DNA of 64,000 nt, from the NCBI GenBank assembly GCA_021613535.1, contig CP075495.1:7998001-8062000 (forward strand). Direction: 5' to 3'. The first letter of the stretch is position 1, and each line of letters begins with the position of its first letter. Made by a program: the position numbers and the translations under genes. A model generated the notes under the pieces. That model was not told where the DNA came from and made no database searches. It saw only the letters and a program-made list of their open reading frames with translations. Of the stretch, positions 12,784 through 24,751 are shown piece by piece. This stretch comes from Adineta vaga (taxonomy: Eukaryota > Rotifera).

Positions 12784-14091
12784 ATGGCTTCATCTGAAAC
12801 AACATGTACATTGATCGGAGGAAGTTTAATCGTCTTACTTATTGCTGGTTATTTTGGTCAACATCTTTTACCAGCACCTAAACCGAAAATAATCGGTTTA
12901 GATCTCGGTACAACTTATTCATGTGTTGGTATCTATCATGCAATAAGTGGTTTAGTTGAAATTATTCCTGCTCAACGTAATCGATCATGTTTACCATCGA
13001 TCGTATCATTTTTATCGAATGGAAGTATACTATTAGGTTACGATGCATTCGATCATTTAGAAACAAATCCAAAATATACAATTTATGATGCAAAACGTTT
13101 TATTGGAAAACAATTTACATCAGAATCAATTGAAAAACTTCAAAAAGATTATCCATTTCAATTAGTGCGAACAGATCAAGGTTACGTTGAATTTCTTATT
13201 TCAGACAATGGAACACGAATCAAACCTGAACAGATTGGATCATTGTTATTAAAACATTTAAAACAATTAGTAGAACAACATTTAAAAATTCCAAAAATTA
13301 AACTTTGTGTTCTCAGTGTTCCTGCAGAATTCGATGATGAACAACGACAATTTACAAGACGAGCTGCTGAATTAATTGATTTGAAAGTCGAACGAATTAT
13401 ATCGGAACCAACAGCAGCAGCTTTAGCTTATGGTTTTCATAAGATAGACAGTGTTCGATATGTTCTAGTAATTGATATCGGTGGTGGTACGACTGATGTT
13501 AGTTTATTATCTGTACAAAATGGCATGTTTTCAACTCAAGCAATGGCAGGAAATAATCGTTTAGGTGGTCAAGATTTTAATCAAAATTTATTAAATTATA
13601 TTTTAACTTTAGTTGATGATTTAAATCAAAAAATTGATCCACTTTTTTTACAACATTTACGAATTGAAATCGAAAAATGTAAAATTGATTTATCGACAGT
13701 TAAACAATGTTTAATCGGTTCAAAATGGATTATTACAAGAGAAAAATTTGAAGAAATTAATGAAGATTTATTTCGAAAAATTCGTGAACCATTAGATAGA
13801 ATATTTTCCTATATTAATTCAGATATTACTGATGATGATGATACAAGTAATCGATTAACAGTTAGTAATATTGATGAAATTGTTTTAGTGGGTGGTTCGA
13901 CACGTATGTTAAAAATTCGAGAATTAATTGAAGATTATTTTCAGAAAAAACCGAATATTAATATTGATCCTGATGTAGCTGTCACACATGGTGTATCAAT
14001 TCAAGCAGGAATTCTAGGTGGAGTATGGCCATTGAATGTTAGTGCGACCGAAGTACGAACAGCAGTTGAGAAAATTCATATTGAAACTTAA
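12784..14091 (+). CDS. HSPA13: Heat shock 70 family member 13 (STCH), microsomal ATPase-domain protein
   Basis: A single-exon gene of 435 aa. Residues about 9-30 form a hydrophobic N-terminal signal/anchor ending in FGQHLLPAPKPKIIG. The ATPase core follows: IIGLDLGTTYSCVGIY (phosphate 1), YDAKRFIGKQF, ISEPTAAALAYG, VIDIGGGTTDVSLL (phosphate 2) and IVLVGGSTRMLKIREL (adenosine motif). The protein ends shortly after GILGGVWPLNVSATEV, so there is no peptide-binding domain. That shape (membrane-targeted, ATPase domain only, GNNRLGGQDFNQ) is diagnostic of HSPA13 rather than BiP or cytosolic HSP70. Vertebrate HSPA13 is about 470 aa; this one is slightly shorter, in the segment before the adenosine motif. 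It is expected on the luminal side of the ER. Confidence 0.94.
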   Translation: MASSETTCTLIGGSLIVLLIAGYFGQHLLPAPKPKIIGLDLGTTYSCVGIYHAISGLVEIIPAQRNRSCLPSIVSFLSNGSILLGYDAFDHLETNPKYTIYDAKRFIGKQFTSESIEKLQKDYPFQLVRTDQGYVEFLISDNGTRIKPEQIGSLLLKHLKQLVEQHLKIPKIKLCVLSVPAEFDDEQRQFTRRAAELIDLKVERIISEPTAAALAYGFHKIDSVRYVLVIDIGGGTTDVSLLSVQNGMFSTQAMAGNNRLGGQDFNQNLLNYILTLVDDLNQKIDPLFLQHLRIEIEKCKIDLSTVKQCLIGSKWIITREKFEEINEDLFRKIREPLDRIFSYINSDITDDDDTSNRLTVSNIDEIVLVGGSTRMLKIRELIEDYFQKKPNINIDPDVAVTHGVSIQAGILGGVWPLNVSATEVRTAVEKIHIET

Positions 14092-14437
14092 TAGGCAATT
14101 TTTTTTCATTCCAATTTAATGATGATAGACTTTCTTTTCATACCTACAGGAAGTAAGATTTGATAATTGGTCTATCTTTCCGGTGGTATTTAATATATAT
14201 TTGGTTGTTCTCATTTTTTGTTTGTTTTTAATGATTGTTTTTGTTGTCTATTTTTCTAATTGTTATCTATTTGTTTGAGCTTATCAGTAACGAATTTCTT
14301 GTTATATTTACCGTTTGATATGATGATCTGTTATTTAAACTTGATTGATTCTTTTAGATAATCGTCAATATTTTCTTCTTATTCGTTTTTTTTCTTGACC
14401 GCGAAAAGCTCATGCTGATCGCGTGTCATTTATCATC
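14092..14437. other. Intergenic between HSPA13 and the AT-hook gene
   Basis: T-rich spacer on the plus strand with no ORF of note. It should contain the HSPA13 3' UTR and the promoter and 5' UTR of the downstream gene. No distinct motif was recognised. Confidence 0.4.
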
Positions 14438-17400
14438 ATGAATAAAAAGTCATCGACATTATCTCCATTGAAAAGACCGTCAACTCGATCATTAGCAGTT
14501 ACCAAACCTCTCCCAACACAATCGGATAAATATACCTTTCAATCAGACGACGAAGATCATAGTACAAAACCGGTGCTTGTACGAAAAAATATAACACCTT
14601 TATCAACGAAACGTCCCTCCCGTGGTCGACCAACAGCGACAAAAACTCCTAAAATCGAAGAAAGTTCTAAAGGTACATCCGTATCTTCATCCAAGAGTGA
14701 AAGTGATAGTGAAACGGAAGAAAGTCTACCAATCAAATCAAAACGATCAGGTAAAAATTCTTACAAAAAACCAGTCACTCGTCGAGCATCACGTCTAGTT
14801 TCTCAAACCAATACATCAACAAGTGAAAAGAATTCGACACCAAAAAAACGCGGACGAAAACCCAAAATGTCCAATACAACAGATAACGATCATGAGCAAG
14901 ATAAATCAAAACAACAAATGGAAACAGAAAATATTGTTCCACCACAATCAATAAAACGTCGATATAGTAAAAAGAAAACATTATCTACTGATACAAATCC
15001 TAAAAGTGAACTTCATGATTATGATGATAATAATCAAAAACTTTCAGCTATTGAGGAAAAAGATCTTATGCAATTTGGTTCACCACAACATCAAAGTTCA
15101 TCTCAACAACAGCAGCAGCAACAGCAGCCACAACAATTAGATGATGATTTTAGTGATGATTCAGTTGAATTTGTTTGGAAAGGTTCAAGTAAAATGTCAA
15201 TTGAAATTCTTAAACGTCGAATACCAAAAGATGAACCACGAGATTATACATCAATTCAATCCGATCCAACTGCTCAACGGAAGAGAGCCATTATTCCACG
15301 TTTAACTAATTTTGATGCTTTATCCGGCCAACCAATTGATAATTCATCGCCATCAACAGCAGCAGCAGCAACAACAACAACAACAACAACTAATAAACGT
15401 ACATTCAATGATACCTCAGAACAAAACTTACAGAAGAAATCAAGTTCTGTTATAACACTGAATAATGTGTTTCAAAATGATTTTGTTCCTTCGTATAATG
15501 ATGCAGGTCCAAAGATGACAACAACAACAACAACAACAGGCAGCACTGATGATAAACCTCGTCCACGAATTTATGCGGTGAAAAGTACAACTTTGAAATC
15601 ACGACCATTATCACAACAATCACAACAACCAGAAATAAAACGACCTAAATGGATGAATGATCAACAGGGAAAATCTGAAGAAGAAGAAGAAGAAGATGGT
15701 ATTTTACCACCTGCTGGAGAAGAACCTGATGATTTTGATTACGTACCAAAAGGTCAATATATGCCAAAACGTCAAAGTTATCGTGGTCGTGGTGCATATC
15801 CAGTACGACGTGGCACAGGCATGCGTGGAAGACCACCAGGTTCACGTCGACAATGGCATGATGATGATGATGACGATGATGATTATAATCAATATGAAGA
15901 AATAAATTCAAGATATGGAGGACGAAAACAAACAGCATACCGATCAGCACGTAAGAAAGAATATCAAATATTTTTTTTAAAATAGAACTTTTGTTTTCTT
16001 TTAGGATCAATGTATAATATGGGTGATGATGATGATTACGACAAAAACCGTCGTATGAGTTTAACACAAGCATATCGTCGAAATACTAATGTTGTTCGTC
16101 CACCTTTGTCAGCAATGAGTGGTCAGCGTCGTATTGCAATTAATAATGGCAATCATCCAATATACAAAGTAAGCAAATTATATCTTTTCTTTTTTTTTTG
16201 AAAATATTCCTCTCTTTTTGACTGTTCAAATATCGAAACTGAACGAATTCTATAATACATTAAAGTGCGAGATCAACGCGATTTAAGAGCTAGCAAAATC
16301 ATTTCAATGAGATTTTAATTCCACAAAAGAATCGTGAAAATTTTCCATTTGAGATGCATATGTAGTTGATAAAAGAGGGAAATATATTTCATAGTATTTT
16401 GATTATATATGTATGTATGTATGTGTGTGTGTGTTTTCTCAGCCATTCAAATCATCGAGTTATCGCCCAACGCCAGCTACACTCGGTTTATCGACGTCGA
16501 ATCGTCGTACGAGTAGTACTAGTCGAAGTCCTGTCAGTACAATCTCCAAATCTCATCATCATCTATCATCAACAATGTCCAAACATTACTCGGTGAGAAT
16601 ATTTAAAACACACACACACATATTTCATGGATTTCATTGATTTTTCTTTTAAAAATAATGTTTTAGGATGAAGATTATTATCATCACCAAACACGTCCAA
16701 CAACATCATCAACAAATAATACAAGTGGTAATACATATGTAACAAAAATGAATGATTCACAATTAAATGATGTTTCAAATCAATCCCAAATTTTCTATGT
16801 AAATGTACCTCAACAAGAACAAAAGAATCAACAACAGGTTCTATCCGTTTTAACATCAGATCAACAACAACAACAAGTTCTTCCTGTTACTGTTGTTCAA
16901 CAAGGTATATATATATAATACATTCTTCCTTCTTAAGAATCGATTAAACAATGTCTTTTTTTTATTATTCAATAGTCAAATTACCAGTTGATGCACCTAA
17001 ACAGAAGAAGATTCTTCCAAAACCATCAGCTAATCAATCAATGAATTCCGCTAATGACCATTCATCTCCAAATAATGCCAAACCATTTGCTTGGTCACGT
17101 CCACCAGGTCGTATACAAATGAGTAATGATGAACATTTACCAACTAAACATGGAAATACTGGATCAAATAATACAGATTTGGATACAATGGAAGCTGCAC
17201 ATGTTTTAGCGACTGCTGCTGATGTAACTATGGCTGCTGATGCACGTCGTAAAGCTCAACAACACGATGATGATATGACAATGTTGGTTGACGAAACACC
17301 CTCGAATATTGCTGGTGAAGAAACAATTCAATGTGATGATAATGGAGCAAAACATCTTGCTCAACAAATGGGTACAATTACCGCTAATATTATCGATGAA

Positions 17401-18174
17401 AATGGTGTTGAACATACTGTTCTATTATCTACAGAAGAAGCACAGCAATTACTTGGTTCTCAAGGTGCTATTATTGTTGACAGTGGTAAGAAAGCAAAAC
17501 AAAACATCCAATGGATTTAGATTTTTAAAAAAATTTCTCTTATTTTAGATGGTCAACCAATATCGATTCAACAAGCACAACCACAAACATTTGTTTCACC
17601 ATTTGCCCTTGATCAAGCACAATTACAAGCATTACTTGCTCAAGCTGGTATCGATCCGAATACTCCATTGACGATTGAACAAATTGATCCAAATCAACAG
17701 CAACAAGTAGCTACTTTATGTACATCACCAGGTGGAACACAATATACTGTTCTTACTCAAGCACCAACTCAACAACAATTTATTTTACAAACAACAAATG
17801 AACCCGAACAATTACAAATAGCAGCGCCACAAATACCGCAACCTACTATTCAACCACAAGCTATAGTTCCAAAAGAGGAACTTTCATCACCACCGGCCAA
17901 ACGTCGAGCATTTGCAGTCAAATCAACAACTCGTCAAGATACATATGAAGATTTCAATGAGCGTCCACGTCGTAAAATTTTTGCAACAAAATCAACTGTT
18001 ACATCAATGAGTATGATTCCTTTGACTTTTTCAAAAGCTTGACATGATACAGAAAATAATTAACTTTCGTTTTGATTTCTTTTTTTTTTTGTTATAGATG
18101 ATGATGGTATTCATGATGATCAAGAAGGTTTTATTGGTACACGAGCATATCATCGAAATACGGGTCGAAAATAA
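14438..18174 (+). CDS. Unrecognised large nuclear protein with AT-hook-like motifs and Gln-rich C-terminal half
   Basis: Seven exons join in frame: 14438-15950, 16005-16168, 16443-16592, 16667-16904, 16976-17485, 17549-18010 and 18098-18174, giving 1037 codons. I do not recognise a named orthologue. The N-terminal third is Ser/Thr/Lys-rich with a canonical AT-hook-like KKRGRKPKM and several RGR stretches. Around 15.78 kb there is an Arg/Gly-rich block (RGRGAYPVRRGTGMRGRPPG) followed by an Asp run. The C-terminal half is Gln-rich with hydrophobic blocks (VEHTVLLSTEEAQQLLGSQG, QLQALLAQAGIDPNTPLTIE) resembling a transactivation region. A short motif recurs three times: RIYAVKST, RAFAVKST and KIFATKST. 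Start: the ATG at 14438 (MNKKSS) is the first in frame. Poly(A) signals AATAAA occur at 18321 and 18730. A chromatin or transcription role is inferred from composition only. Confidence 0.8.
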
Positions 18175-18915
18175 TATGACAAACATTCGTAAAACAAAAG
18201 AACAATATAAAATTAACTGTGTATAAATTGTCTTGTCATTATTGTTCGTTATCTTCTTCTTCTTCTTCTTTTAGTTGTCACTTCTCTCTTCTATTTCGTT
18301 CAACTCTAGGAGTATGAGCGAATAAACATATTCTTTCTTTTTTTTTCACTTAGTCTTTATGTATCTATTGTTTTCTTTTTCTTGGTATTAGTTAGCAGCA
18401 TATTCGTGCAAGATTGTCTATGTATGTGTGTGTGTGTGTGTGTACAGCGCTACTTTGTACAAAACATTGTATGAAGAAACTTCTCCTTATATAAGAAAAA
18501 AAAATATATTCTGTATTTACATGCTTTCTTTTTCTTTACATAGCTCCCCTTTTTGTTTTCGGTTAAGTAATATGACTTAGGAATATGAAAAGAAAAGACA
18601 ATGAAATAAGGAATGTAGCTTTTCTCCCTCTCTGTTAATGATAAATTTTTGATAGTTCAGAGCGATTCATCTGTTAGACGAACAATGTGTAATGTATAAT
18701 AAAAGTTAGAAAGGAGAAGATGAAGATTAAATAAATGTTTTTTATTTGATCGGAAGAACAAATGTTTGTATGATTAATCAGAAAGTATGCTTAGAAAATT
18801 GACAAGATTTAGAGATATTGATTTAGCAGATACGCGTAAATATTGCATGGATTAGAGAGAAAATTTTCATTTTCGATAAAACAAAATGAATTTTAAACGA
18901 TGTTTCGTTTTTCAG
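18175..18915. other. 3' UTR of the AT-hook gene and promoter side of STMP1
   Basis: No coding exon seen. It contains a TG dinucleotide run near 18424-18443 and AATAAA hexamers at 18321-18326 and 18730-18735. A polypyrimidine-plus-CAG acceptor sits at 18914-18915, just before the STMP1 5' UTR. Confidence 0.5.
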
Positions 18916-18957
18916 ATCAGCCTATTAACTAAACTGAACAGATTTACCGCCAATTCA

Positions 18958-19113
18958 ATGACTTTTTTTCGTACATTGATCACATTTTCTCTCGGTGTTT
19001 ATGCTGGCGTATATACGAGTCAAAATTATGAAGTTCCAAAAGTTCAATCTCCAAAAGAATTATATGAACGTCTTGCAGCTTATTTGACTTCACACGAGAA
19101 GAAGAAAGATTAA
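18958..19113 (+). CDS. STMP1: Short transmembrane mitochondrial protein 1
   Basis: A 51-aa micropeptide beginning MTFFRTLITFSLGVYAGVY. The hydrophobic helix with small-residue pattern, followed immediately by TSQNYEVPKV and a short charged amphipathic tail ending HEKKKD, matches STMP1 (C7orf73; FxLGxxxGxYxxQNYxxP), an inner-membrane mitochondrial micropeptide. An in-frame upstream ATG at 18886 exists, but a splice acceptor (TTTTTCAG, 18914-18915) lies between the two, so I take the ATG at 18958; the conserved part starts exactly there. Frataxin follows 128 nt downstream on the same strand. Identity rests on a short motif, but it is distinctive. Confidence 0.82.
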   Translation: MTFFRTLITFSLGVYAGVYTSQNYEVPKVQSPKELYERLAAYLTSHEKKKD

Positions 19114-19241
19114 ACTTAATATATAATTCCTCGCTCTACTTTTTTGCGTGATCATCCTTTATTTTGTTACTTTTATTTTCCTTTTCTTTTTATAAAAAGA
19201 AATATATATGTGTGATTCCAGATTTATTTAAAACGAGTATC

Positions 19242-19697
19242 ATGATTACAAAATCTATCTACCGAAATCTGCTATCACTTACACCTAGATTTCATTATTT
19301 GACAAATCGTCTTTTATCTTCTCTGTCACCAATTGAATATGAAACAATAGCTGAAGAAACATTAGAATCTTTAACTGATACTTTTGAAATTTTACTTGAA
19401 AAACATAAATTACCATCAGATGTAACTTATTCAAATGGAGTTTTAACTGTTGAACTTGATAAATTCGGTACCTATGTTATTAATAAACAGACGCCCAACA
19501 AACAAATATGGTTATCATCACCATTTAGTGGCCCTAAACGTTATGATTTTATCAATCAAACATGGATTTATAAACATGATGGTGTTTCATTACATCAATT
19601 ATTGACTAAAGAATTTTCAAATATATTTAAGAAAGATCAAAATATACGATTTGAAAAATGTTCTCATGGAGGAGATGAAGATGAAAGTGTGAAATAA
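19242..19697 (+). CDS. FXN: Frataxin, mitochondrial
   Basis: A single exon of 151 aa. Residues 1 to about 30 are basic/hydroxylated and lack acids (MITKSIYRNLLSLTPRFHYL), fitting a mitochondrial targeting peptide. The mature fold begins at SPIEYETIAEETLESLTDTF, with an acidic first helix that binds iron, and continues through the family signature NKQIWLSSPFSGPKRYD and a C-terminal helix. The role is as a regulator of the cysteine desulfurase complex in iron-sulfur cluster assembly in the matrix. The ORF is open further upstream without an ATG; the ATG at 19242 is the first. A CCAG acceptor lies at 19218-19221, 21 nt upstream. The gene is intronless, unlike vertebrate FXN. Confidence 0.95.
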   Translation: MITKSIYRNLLSLTPRFHYLTNRLLSSLSPIEYETIAEETLESLTDTFEILLEKHKLPSDVTYSNGVLTVELDKFGTYVINKQTPNKQIWLSSPFSGPKRYDFINQTWIYKHDGVSLHQLLTKEFSNIFKKDQNIRFEKCSHGGDEDESVK

Positions 19698-20835
19698 AAA
19701 GCTAGCTTTTAGCATAATAGTAGTCTTGTTCATTCATTTATGTATTCAATCAATTGATTGTAGTCTATTTTTATACCAAAGACGATAAAAAAAATACGAC
19801 TTATTTGCTGAATTCTTTTTGTCAATAATCTGTTGTTACATATATTAAAAAGATTACTAGTTGTTTAGAGTTAACCTCTTCTTCAGTCATATTTCCAAGT
19901 TTTGGATTCGTTGTATTTACTCTACATTTTTGTGTGTAAACAAGTTCAATCAAACATGATTTTATTACTATCAAATACATCTCGTTTGTTACATACACAT
20001 ACAAAAAGGAAATGTTGTAATGTATGGTTTATTCTTTAGCTAGCGTAACTAGTTCGAGACTTTCCAAAAAAAAAAGAGTATGAATATCAAAAAAAGAAGA
20101 AAAAGAAAAGCGAGAACTGTCGAGTCGTTAATAGGTTTTCCTTTTTCCTCTCTTCATTCTTTTGCCGAATAAGTCACGATCGTAGCATTAGAAAGAAAAA
20201 CCTATATGACGATAATGACATCGAACTAGTAAGAAAAGACCAGTCATTTCTATTTCTTTATAACCACAACTACTACTTTCTTTTCTCTTTATTATGGGTA
20301 AAAAAACTATGAGAATGAAAGCTAACAACATACACATATAGAGCGATGGAGGTCAAATAATCATGGAATTGAATCATAATATATGGAGAGAAAGAAAAAG
20401 AAACTATTCGCAATGAGAAGTATAGAAAGAAGAAAATACATAAAAATCATTTAGTAGAATTATAGTTGAATACGTTTAGATTGTTTCTAATCGACTTTCA
20501 TCAAGATTAAATTACAAATACCCACATGTATATGTACATATGTTGCAAAAATGATTTGTCGATTCTTGACAGATCAGGTAAAAATGAAGAGAGAGATTTT
20601 ATTTTCTAGCTTATCTAATAACTTGAATTAGTTATCGCCAAAAATTTCAGCGTTAATCGATGTGTATAAAGAAATGATGACGAAAGTAGTAAAAACATTG
20701 TCTCATGTTATTTTGTTGCTGTTTTAGAATAACATTACTTCATTGCACACAGCAGTAAAGACAATTAGCTCTTCGATATTGGCTGGAATGAGAAAAAAAA
20801 GAAATTCTACTGCGATATATACAAATAGATATCGG

Positions 20836-20885
20836 TCTCTCTCTCTCTCTCTCTCTCTATGTGTATATATATATATATATATATA
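20836..20885. repeat. CT then TA dinucleotide microsatellite
   Basis: A run of about eleven CT units is followed, after ATGTG, by about eleven TA units. It is simple sequence; both strands give spurious ORFs across it. Confidence 0.9.
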
Positions 20886-23286
20886 TGTCGAGAAGACACA
20901 GATAGTTGATTTTACCATTCTCTCTTTTCAAGTTATACACATTAAGACAAATACATATTTTCTGGAAAATGCGAATCACGAGTCTGTCATCACTCTTGTC
21001 GACAGTTGGTTTTTGCATCGTCGTTAGAATGAGACAAGATAGATAGACAAATGAATAGTTACGATGGATGGATGAATTGTTTGTGTGGGTGTGAACGTTT
21101 TGTTCTGTATTGTACAATTCTAGATAGTATTTCGATGTTATACTTTTAGTCTCCAATCGAGAGAATAGTCAAACATTTCTGAGATTTCATAATCGATATT
21201 GGCTGACTGCGTATTTGAGTGAGATTGACAATAGCACACACGGGACACAGTATGACAGGATAGCAAATTGCAGAATGATAGAGAGCACCGTCTAAACAAT
21301 AGACATACAAATAGAAATGACGAATGATTGAGGGTGTTAGTGTTAGAAAGAGAAAAATGTTATAAAAAAAAGAAAACATACAAATTGTTGCTATATGGTT
21401 AAATGGTAAAGTAAGCAAGTTAGTGTCCATTCTGTATCATTACGATTGAATGTTTATCCATCTTGTATAGAGAAACAAAAAGGTCAAATGTACGAGTTAG
21501 CATACGCAAGAAATAGGAAAACATATCTTTAGTAATAAATGACTTTTTGTCATTGTTTTATACATTATTCAAACAATAAATCATATTTAGTATGCGTTAA
21601 AAGAATATGATATGTTTCTTTTTTTTATTCTTTTAGATTATTTTTCTTCAATAATGTATGTATATACAAATATATTCAAATGTAGAAGTATATCAAAAGA
21701 TAAATTGTGTCATGAAAATTACTTTTTCGATGACTTTTAATGTTCGATTAAACGCATACATTAGTCATAAGAGAGAGAGAGAGAGAGAGTAACGCTGCAG
21801 GCATTTTGTATGCGCGTACCCTTTTTCCCTTTTCCTTTTTATATACAAGGCTGTCGGCTTACACGATAGATGTATTGGTTGGTGTGAATCGGAAATAAGA
21901 CTTGTCGTGCCGCTGTTCGTTCGTTCCTTTTCAAACATCTTTGTTCTTTATAGTACATGAAGTATTTTGTTAGTATACACTCTGATTGTTCTATCGCTTT
22001 TATATTACAGAAAAAGAAATGAAAAATTTACAACAAAGTAAAATATTATTGATAGATAAGTCTATTTTTAGTATAGGAAAAGGTTATTTTCTTAGACAAT
22101 AGAATATTTTTTAAAATCTTATCAGTAACAGAAATGTTCTTGTATGTGAAGAACAGAGGTAAGATATTTTTACGAAAGTTCTCTTTTTTTCAAGTTCAGA
22201 TGTTTATTGATGAATAAGAAAATAGATTTTGAAAGGAACAAGTAACATGTGTGTCTGTCTTTGGTGTTATGTCTCGATTTCAGTTTGCGAACCATTGCGT
22301 TTTCTCTTGAGTAGAATTATCGTTCTCATCGTCATTGTCGTTTTCTTTCTCTTTCGCTGTTGTTGCTCGCCCTTCTCAAGTAAGACGGATGATGAGAGTG
22401 AACGAGAAGCGAATGCGGCAAGTATAATGGCCGAACAGAAGAGAGAGAGAGAGCGAGAGCGAGAGCCAGAAAGGGGAACGCAATGTTGACGAGAACGAAC
22501 GAAGAACATGTCAAGGAATTTGAAGGCTCGAGTGAGATGATGATGATGAAGGCGGCAACGGTGGTGAATGTGGTCTAAGTCTCTAGAGAATACTCAATGA
22601 TTGTGCGGATAGATATAAGCTATGCGTGTATATTGTTATATCTTTTCCTTCGACTGTTCGCATTCTTAATGTATTATTTTTGTTTTTTTCACAGTTATAT
22701 TGAAAAAAATTATTCTGATATGTTTACACCTATTCATCATCGACATCTCTATGATTGTTGATATGTATTATTATTCGATTTACTGATGAAAATTATTTGT
22801 TTATGTCCAGTTCGAAGTGGCAAGGAGAAAAGGAGGAGATAGGATGAGGAAAAGGAAATAGGCCCGGTGCCTGTAATAGAATAATCACAAAGAAAGAGAA
22901 CATCAGAACGAACAGGCCTTTGTGTCGGAAAGAGAGAATACTGCTGCGATAGCCTTCTTGTCTTTCCTGGTTTCCTCTCTTCTCCGTACGATGACGCGAA
23001 ATGTTCGTTCATCATCATCATATTCCTTCTTCTAACAGCCAGTCAGTAGAGCAGTATGTTTACTGATAGGAAACAACGTTAGCATCGACAGAAAAAAAAA
23101 CGAGAAAGAGAACAGACAAAAAAGAAAAGAAAGAAAGAAGGAAGGAAAACCCAGTCGTCGTGGCAGCTAGGACCACTGTACGGCTAGAATAGAAAAGAAA
23201 GAGAGCCAGAGCAAGAGTGTAAAAGAAATAATAATAATAGAGATGATAGAAAGAGTGGTAGCAACAGCAGTACTGTTGGCTACAAG

Positions 23287-23322
23287 AGAAAGAGAGAGAG
23301 CGAGAGCGAGAGCGAGAGAAAG
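23287..23322. repeat. GA-rich tract with GAGAGC units
   Basis: The plus strand reads as repeated GAGA and GAGCGA units. A near-identical tract lies at about 22440-22467. Both are in the presumed upstream region of the NALF gene. Confidence 0.8.
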
Positions 23323-23587
23323 AACGCGCTTCTGCAATTTTAGCTCCCGCTGTGCGCAACGAAGACGACTGTATCTGTGTATGTGTCTAGTAATTGAAGC
23401 TTGACTTGATGATCATGATCAAATACATATACTTAGAAATGAAAAAAAAATGGAGTCATTCAAAGTCTACGATCAATCGAATGTTGATATTTATTGATTT
23501 ATATTCTTCTAGATAAAATATTCAATTGGAGTCTATAGAGTGCATGACATTACGTCGAACATTTCGATGACATCGTTGGTTGCAGAT

Positions 23588-23652
23588 GTATGCTCAACAA
23601 CAAGAAAAACAACAGCTACAATTACAAATTTTCTTGACGAAACCTTTCGGCG
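23588..23652 (+). other. Candidate 5' UTR exon of NALF
   Basis: It is preceded by GGTTGCAG and followed by a GTAAAT donor. It carries an ATG and a short open frame rich in Gln (MYAQQQEKQQLQLQ). Splicing to the acceptor at 24743-24744 would put a TAA directly after the junction, so it could only be a UTR exon or a short upstream ORF. Weak evidence. Confidence 0.25.
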
Positions 23653-24751
23653 GTAAATAAAATAATAGAATATCTTTATAATAGAAAATTATACTTTTTC
23701 ATTTTATTGCTTAACTATACTTTTCTTCTAAGTATATCAATTTTGTTAAATATGGAATAAGAAGGAAAAAAGGTTCTTTTCATTTGAAAATAGATGCTTA
23801 GATATAGTGCAATTATAACTATTATTAAAAAATAAGAATAAGTTTTTCTAGTCACCATGTGATGAGAATATTCACATCCTGTAGTCAAAGTTTACCGGAT
23901 ACATCTAATAAGAAAATCTCTTCATTTCTTATCTGAAAGTTGAGTTCAAACGATCATTTTCTATTCGAGATTTAGATAAATCGTCTTCTTTTCATAGAAA
24001 CAATCAGTTCAATTGTTTGTTTTTTTCTAAACAAACGTCTCTAACTCTCTCATATGTTAATTAAGTACGACTGAATTTAATGACATCTATCGGAATCAAA
24101 AGTCTTTGTTGTCTCAAAAATCTTTACATTTTGTTGAACAGAATATTATTAATATGATTCTCTATAAAACAGTAGTTTTTATTCTTTTGTTAATAAGATT
24201 CTATGTTGATTAACGTTTAGAATAGAATATTTGAATTTGTCACGAGATTTTCTCATTTATTTATACAATGACATTGGTTCATCAATTAAACATGAAAAAA
24301 GAAAGAAAGATGTGACAAAAACTTATACGAAAAATCACGGATATGTCTTGTCCGATCGATAGCTCTATTGAATTCAAAAGAACATACATATTCTAACGAT
24401 TGACAAAATCAAACTAATTGTTAGTGTTTATTTTAGCTTATTGATCAGAAATGATAGCTTCGAGGCATGCATCCGCACGTTAAAATAAACTGTCTATCAA
24501 TAGTTGTCTCATGTCATTTGAAAAAAAAACTTCATTTTATATTGATAGAAATAATAGATTAAGTTAATACATCGCTTACCTAATCACAGTTGATCTATAT
24601 ATTGAGCACATGAAAAATCCTATTACTATAGGCAGATTATTCATTAGATTCTATATTGTTGTTGCTTTTTCATGGAAAATAAGAGCTGACTCAGAATAGA
24701 TATATATTCAATCAATCTAATCAAAATTTTTCTTGTTACTATAGGCTAACC

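Larger units (their letters stand above)
19698..24751. other. 5-kb gene-poor region with simple-sequence and purine/pyrimidine tracts
   Basis: I find no credible multi-exon gene. The DNA has a CT run followed by a TA run (about 20836-20885), a GA run at 21773-21789, and a 22.2-23.4 kb block of more complex, less AT-rich sequence with GAGAGC-type tracts at about 22440-22467 and 23287-23322. ORFs here are low-complexity and I reject them. The most likely content is distal promoter and 5' UTR exons of the NALF gene starting at 24774; a candidate 5' exon lies at 23588-23652. Confidence 0.5.

Noticed and set aside
15645-16073. Minus-strand His/Leu-rich ORF over the AT-hook gene
   Set aside because: Antisense shadow of Asp/Gln/Thr codon runs, crossing a supported intron.
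20743-21156. Overlapping ORFs on both strands across the CT/TA microsatellite
   Set aside because: The proteins are mostly Ser-Leu and Tyr-Ile repeats from the microsatellite.
22229-23359. Several 60-100 codon ORFs in the purine-rich block
   Set aside because: Low-complexity Arg/Glu or Ser/Leu products on both strands at once; no family signature.
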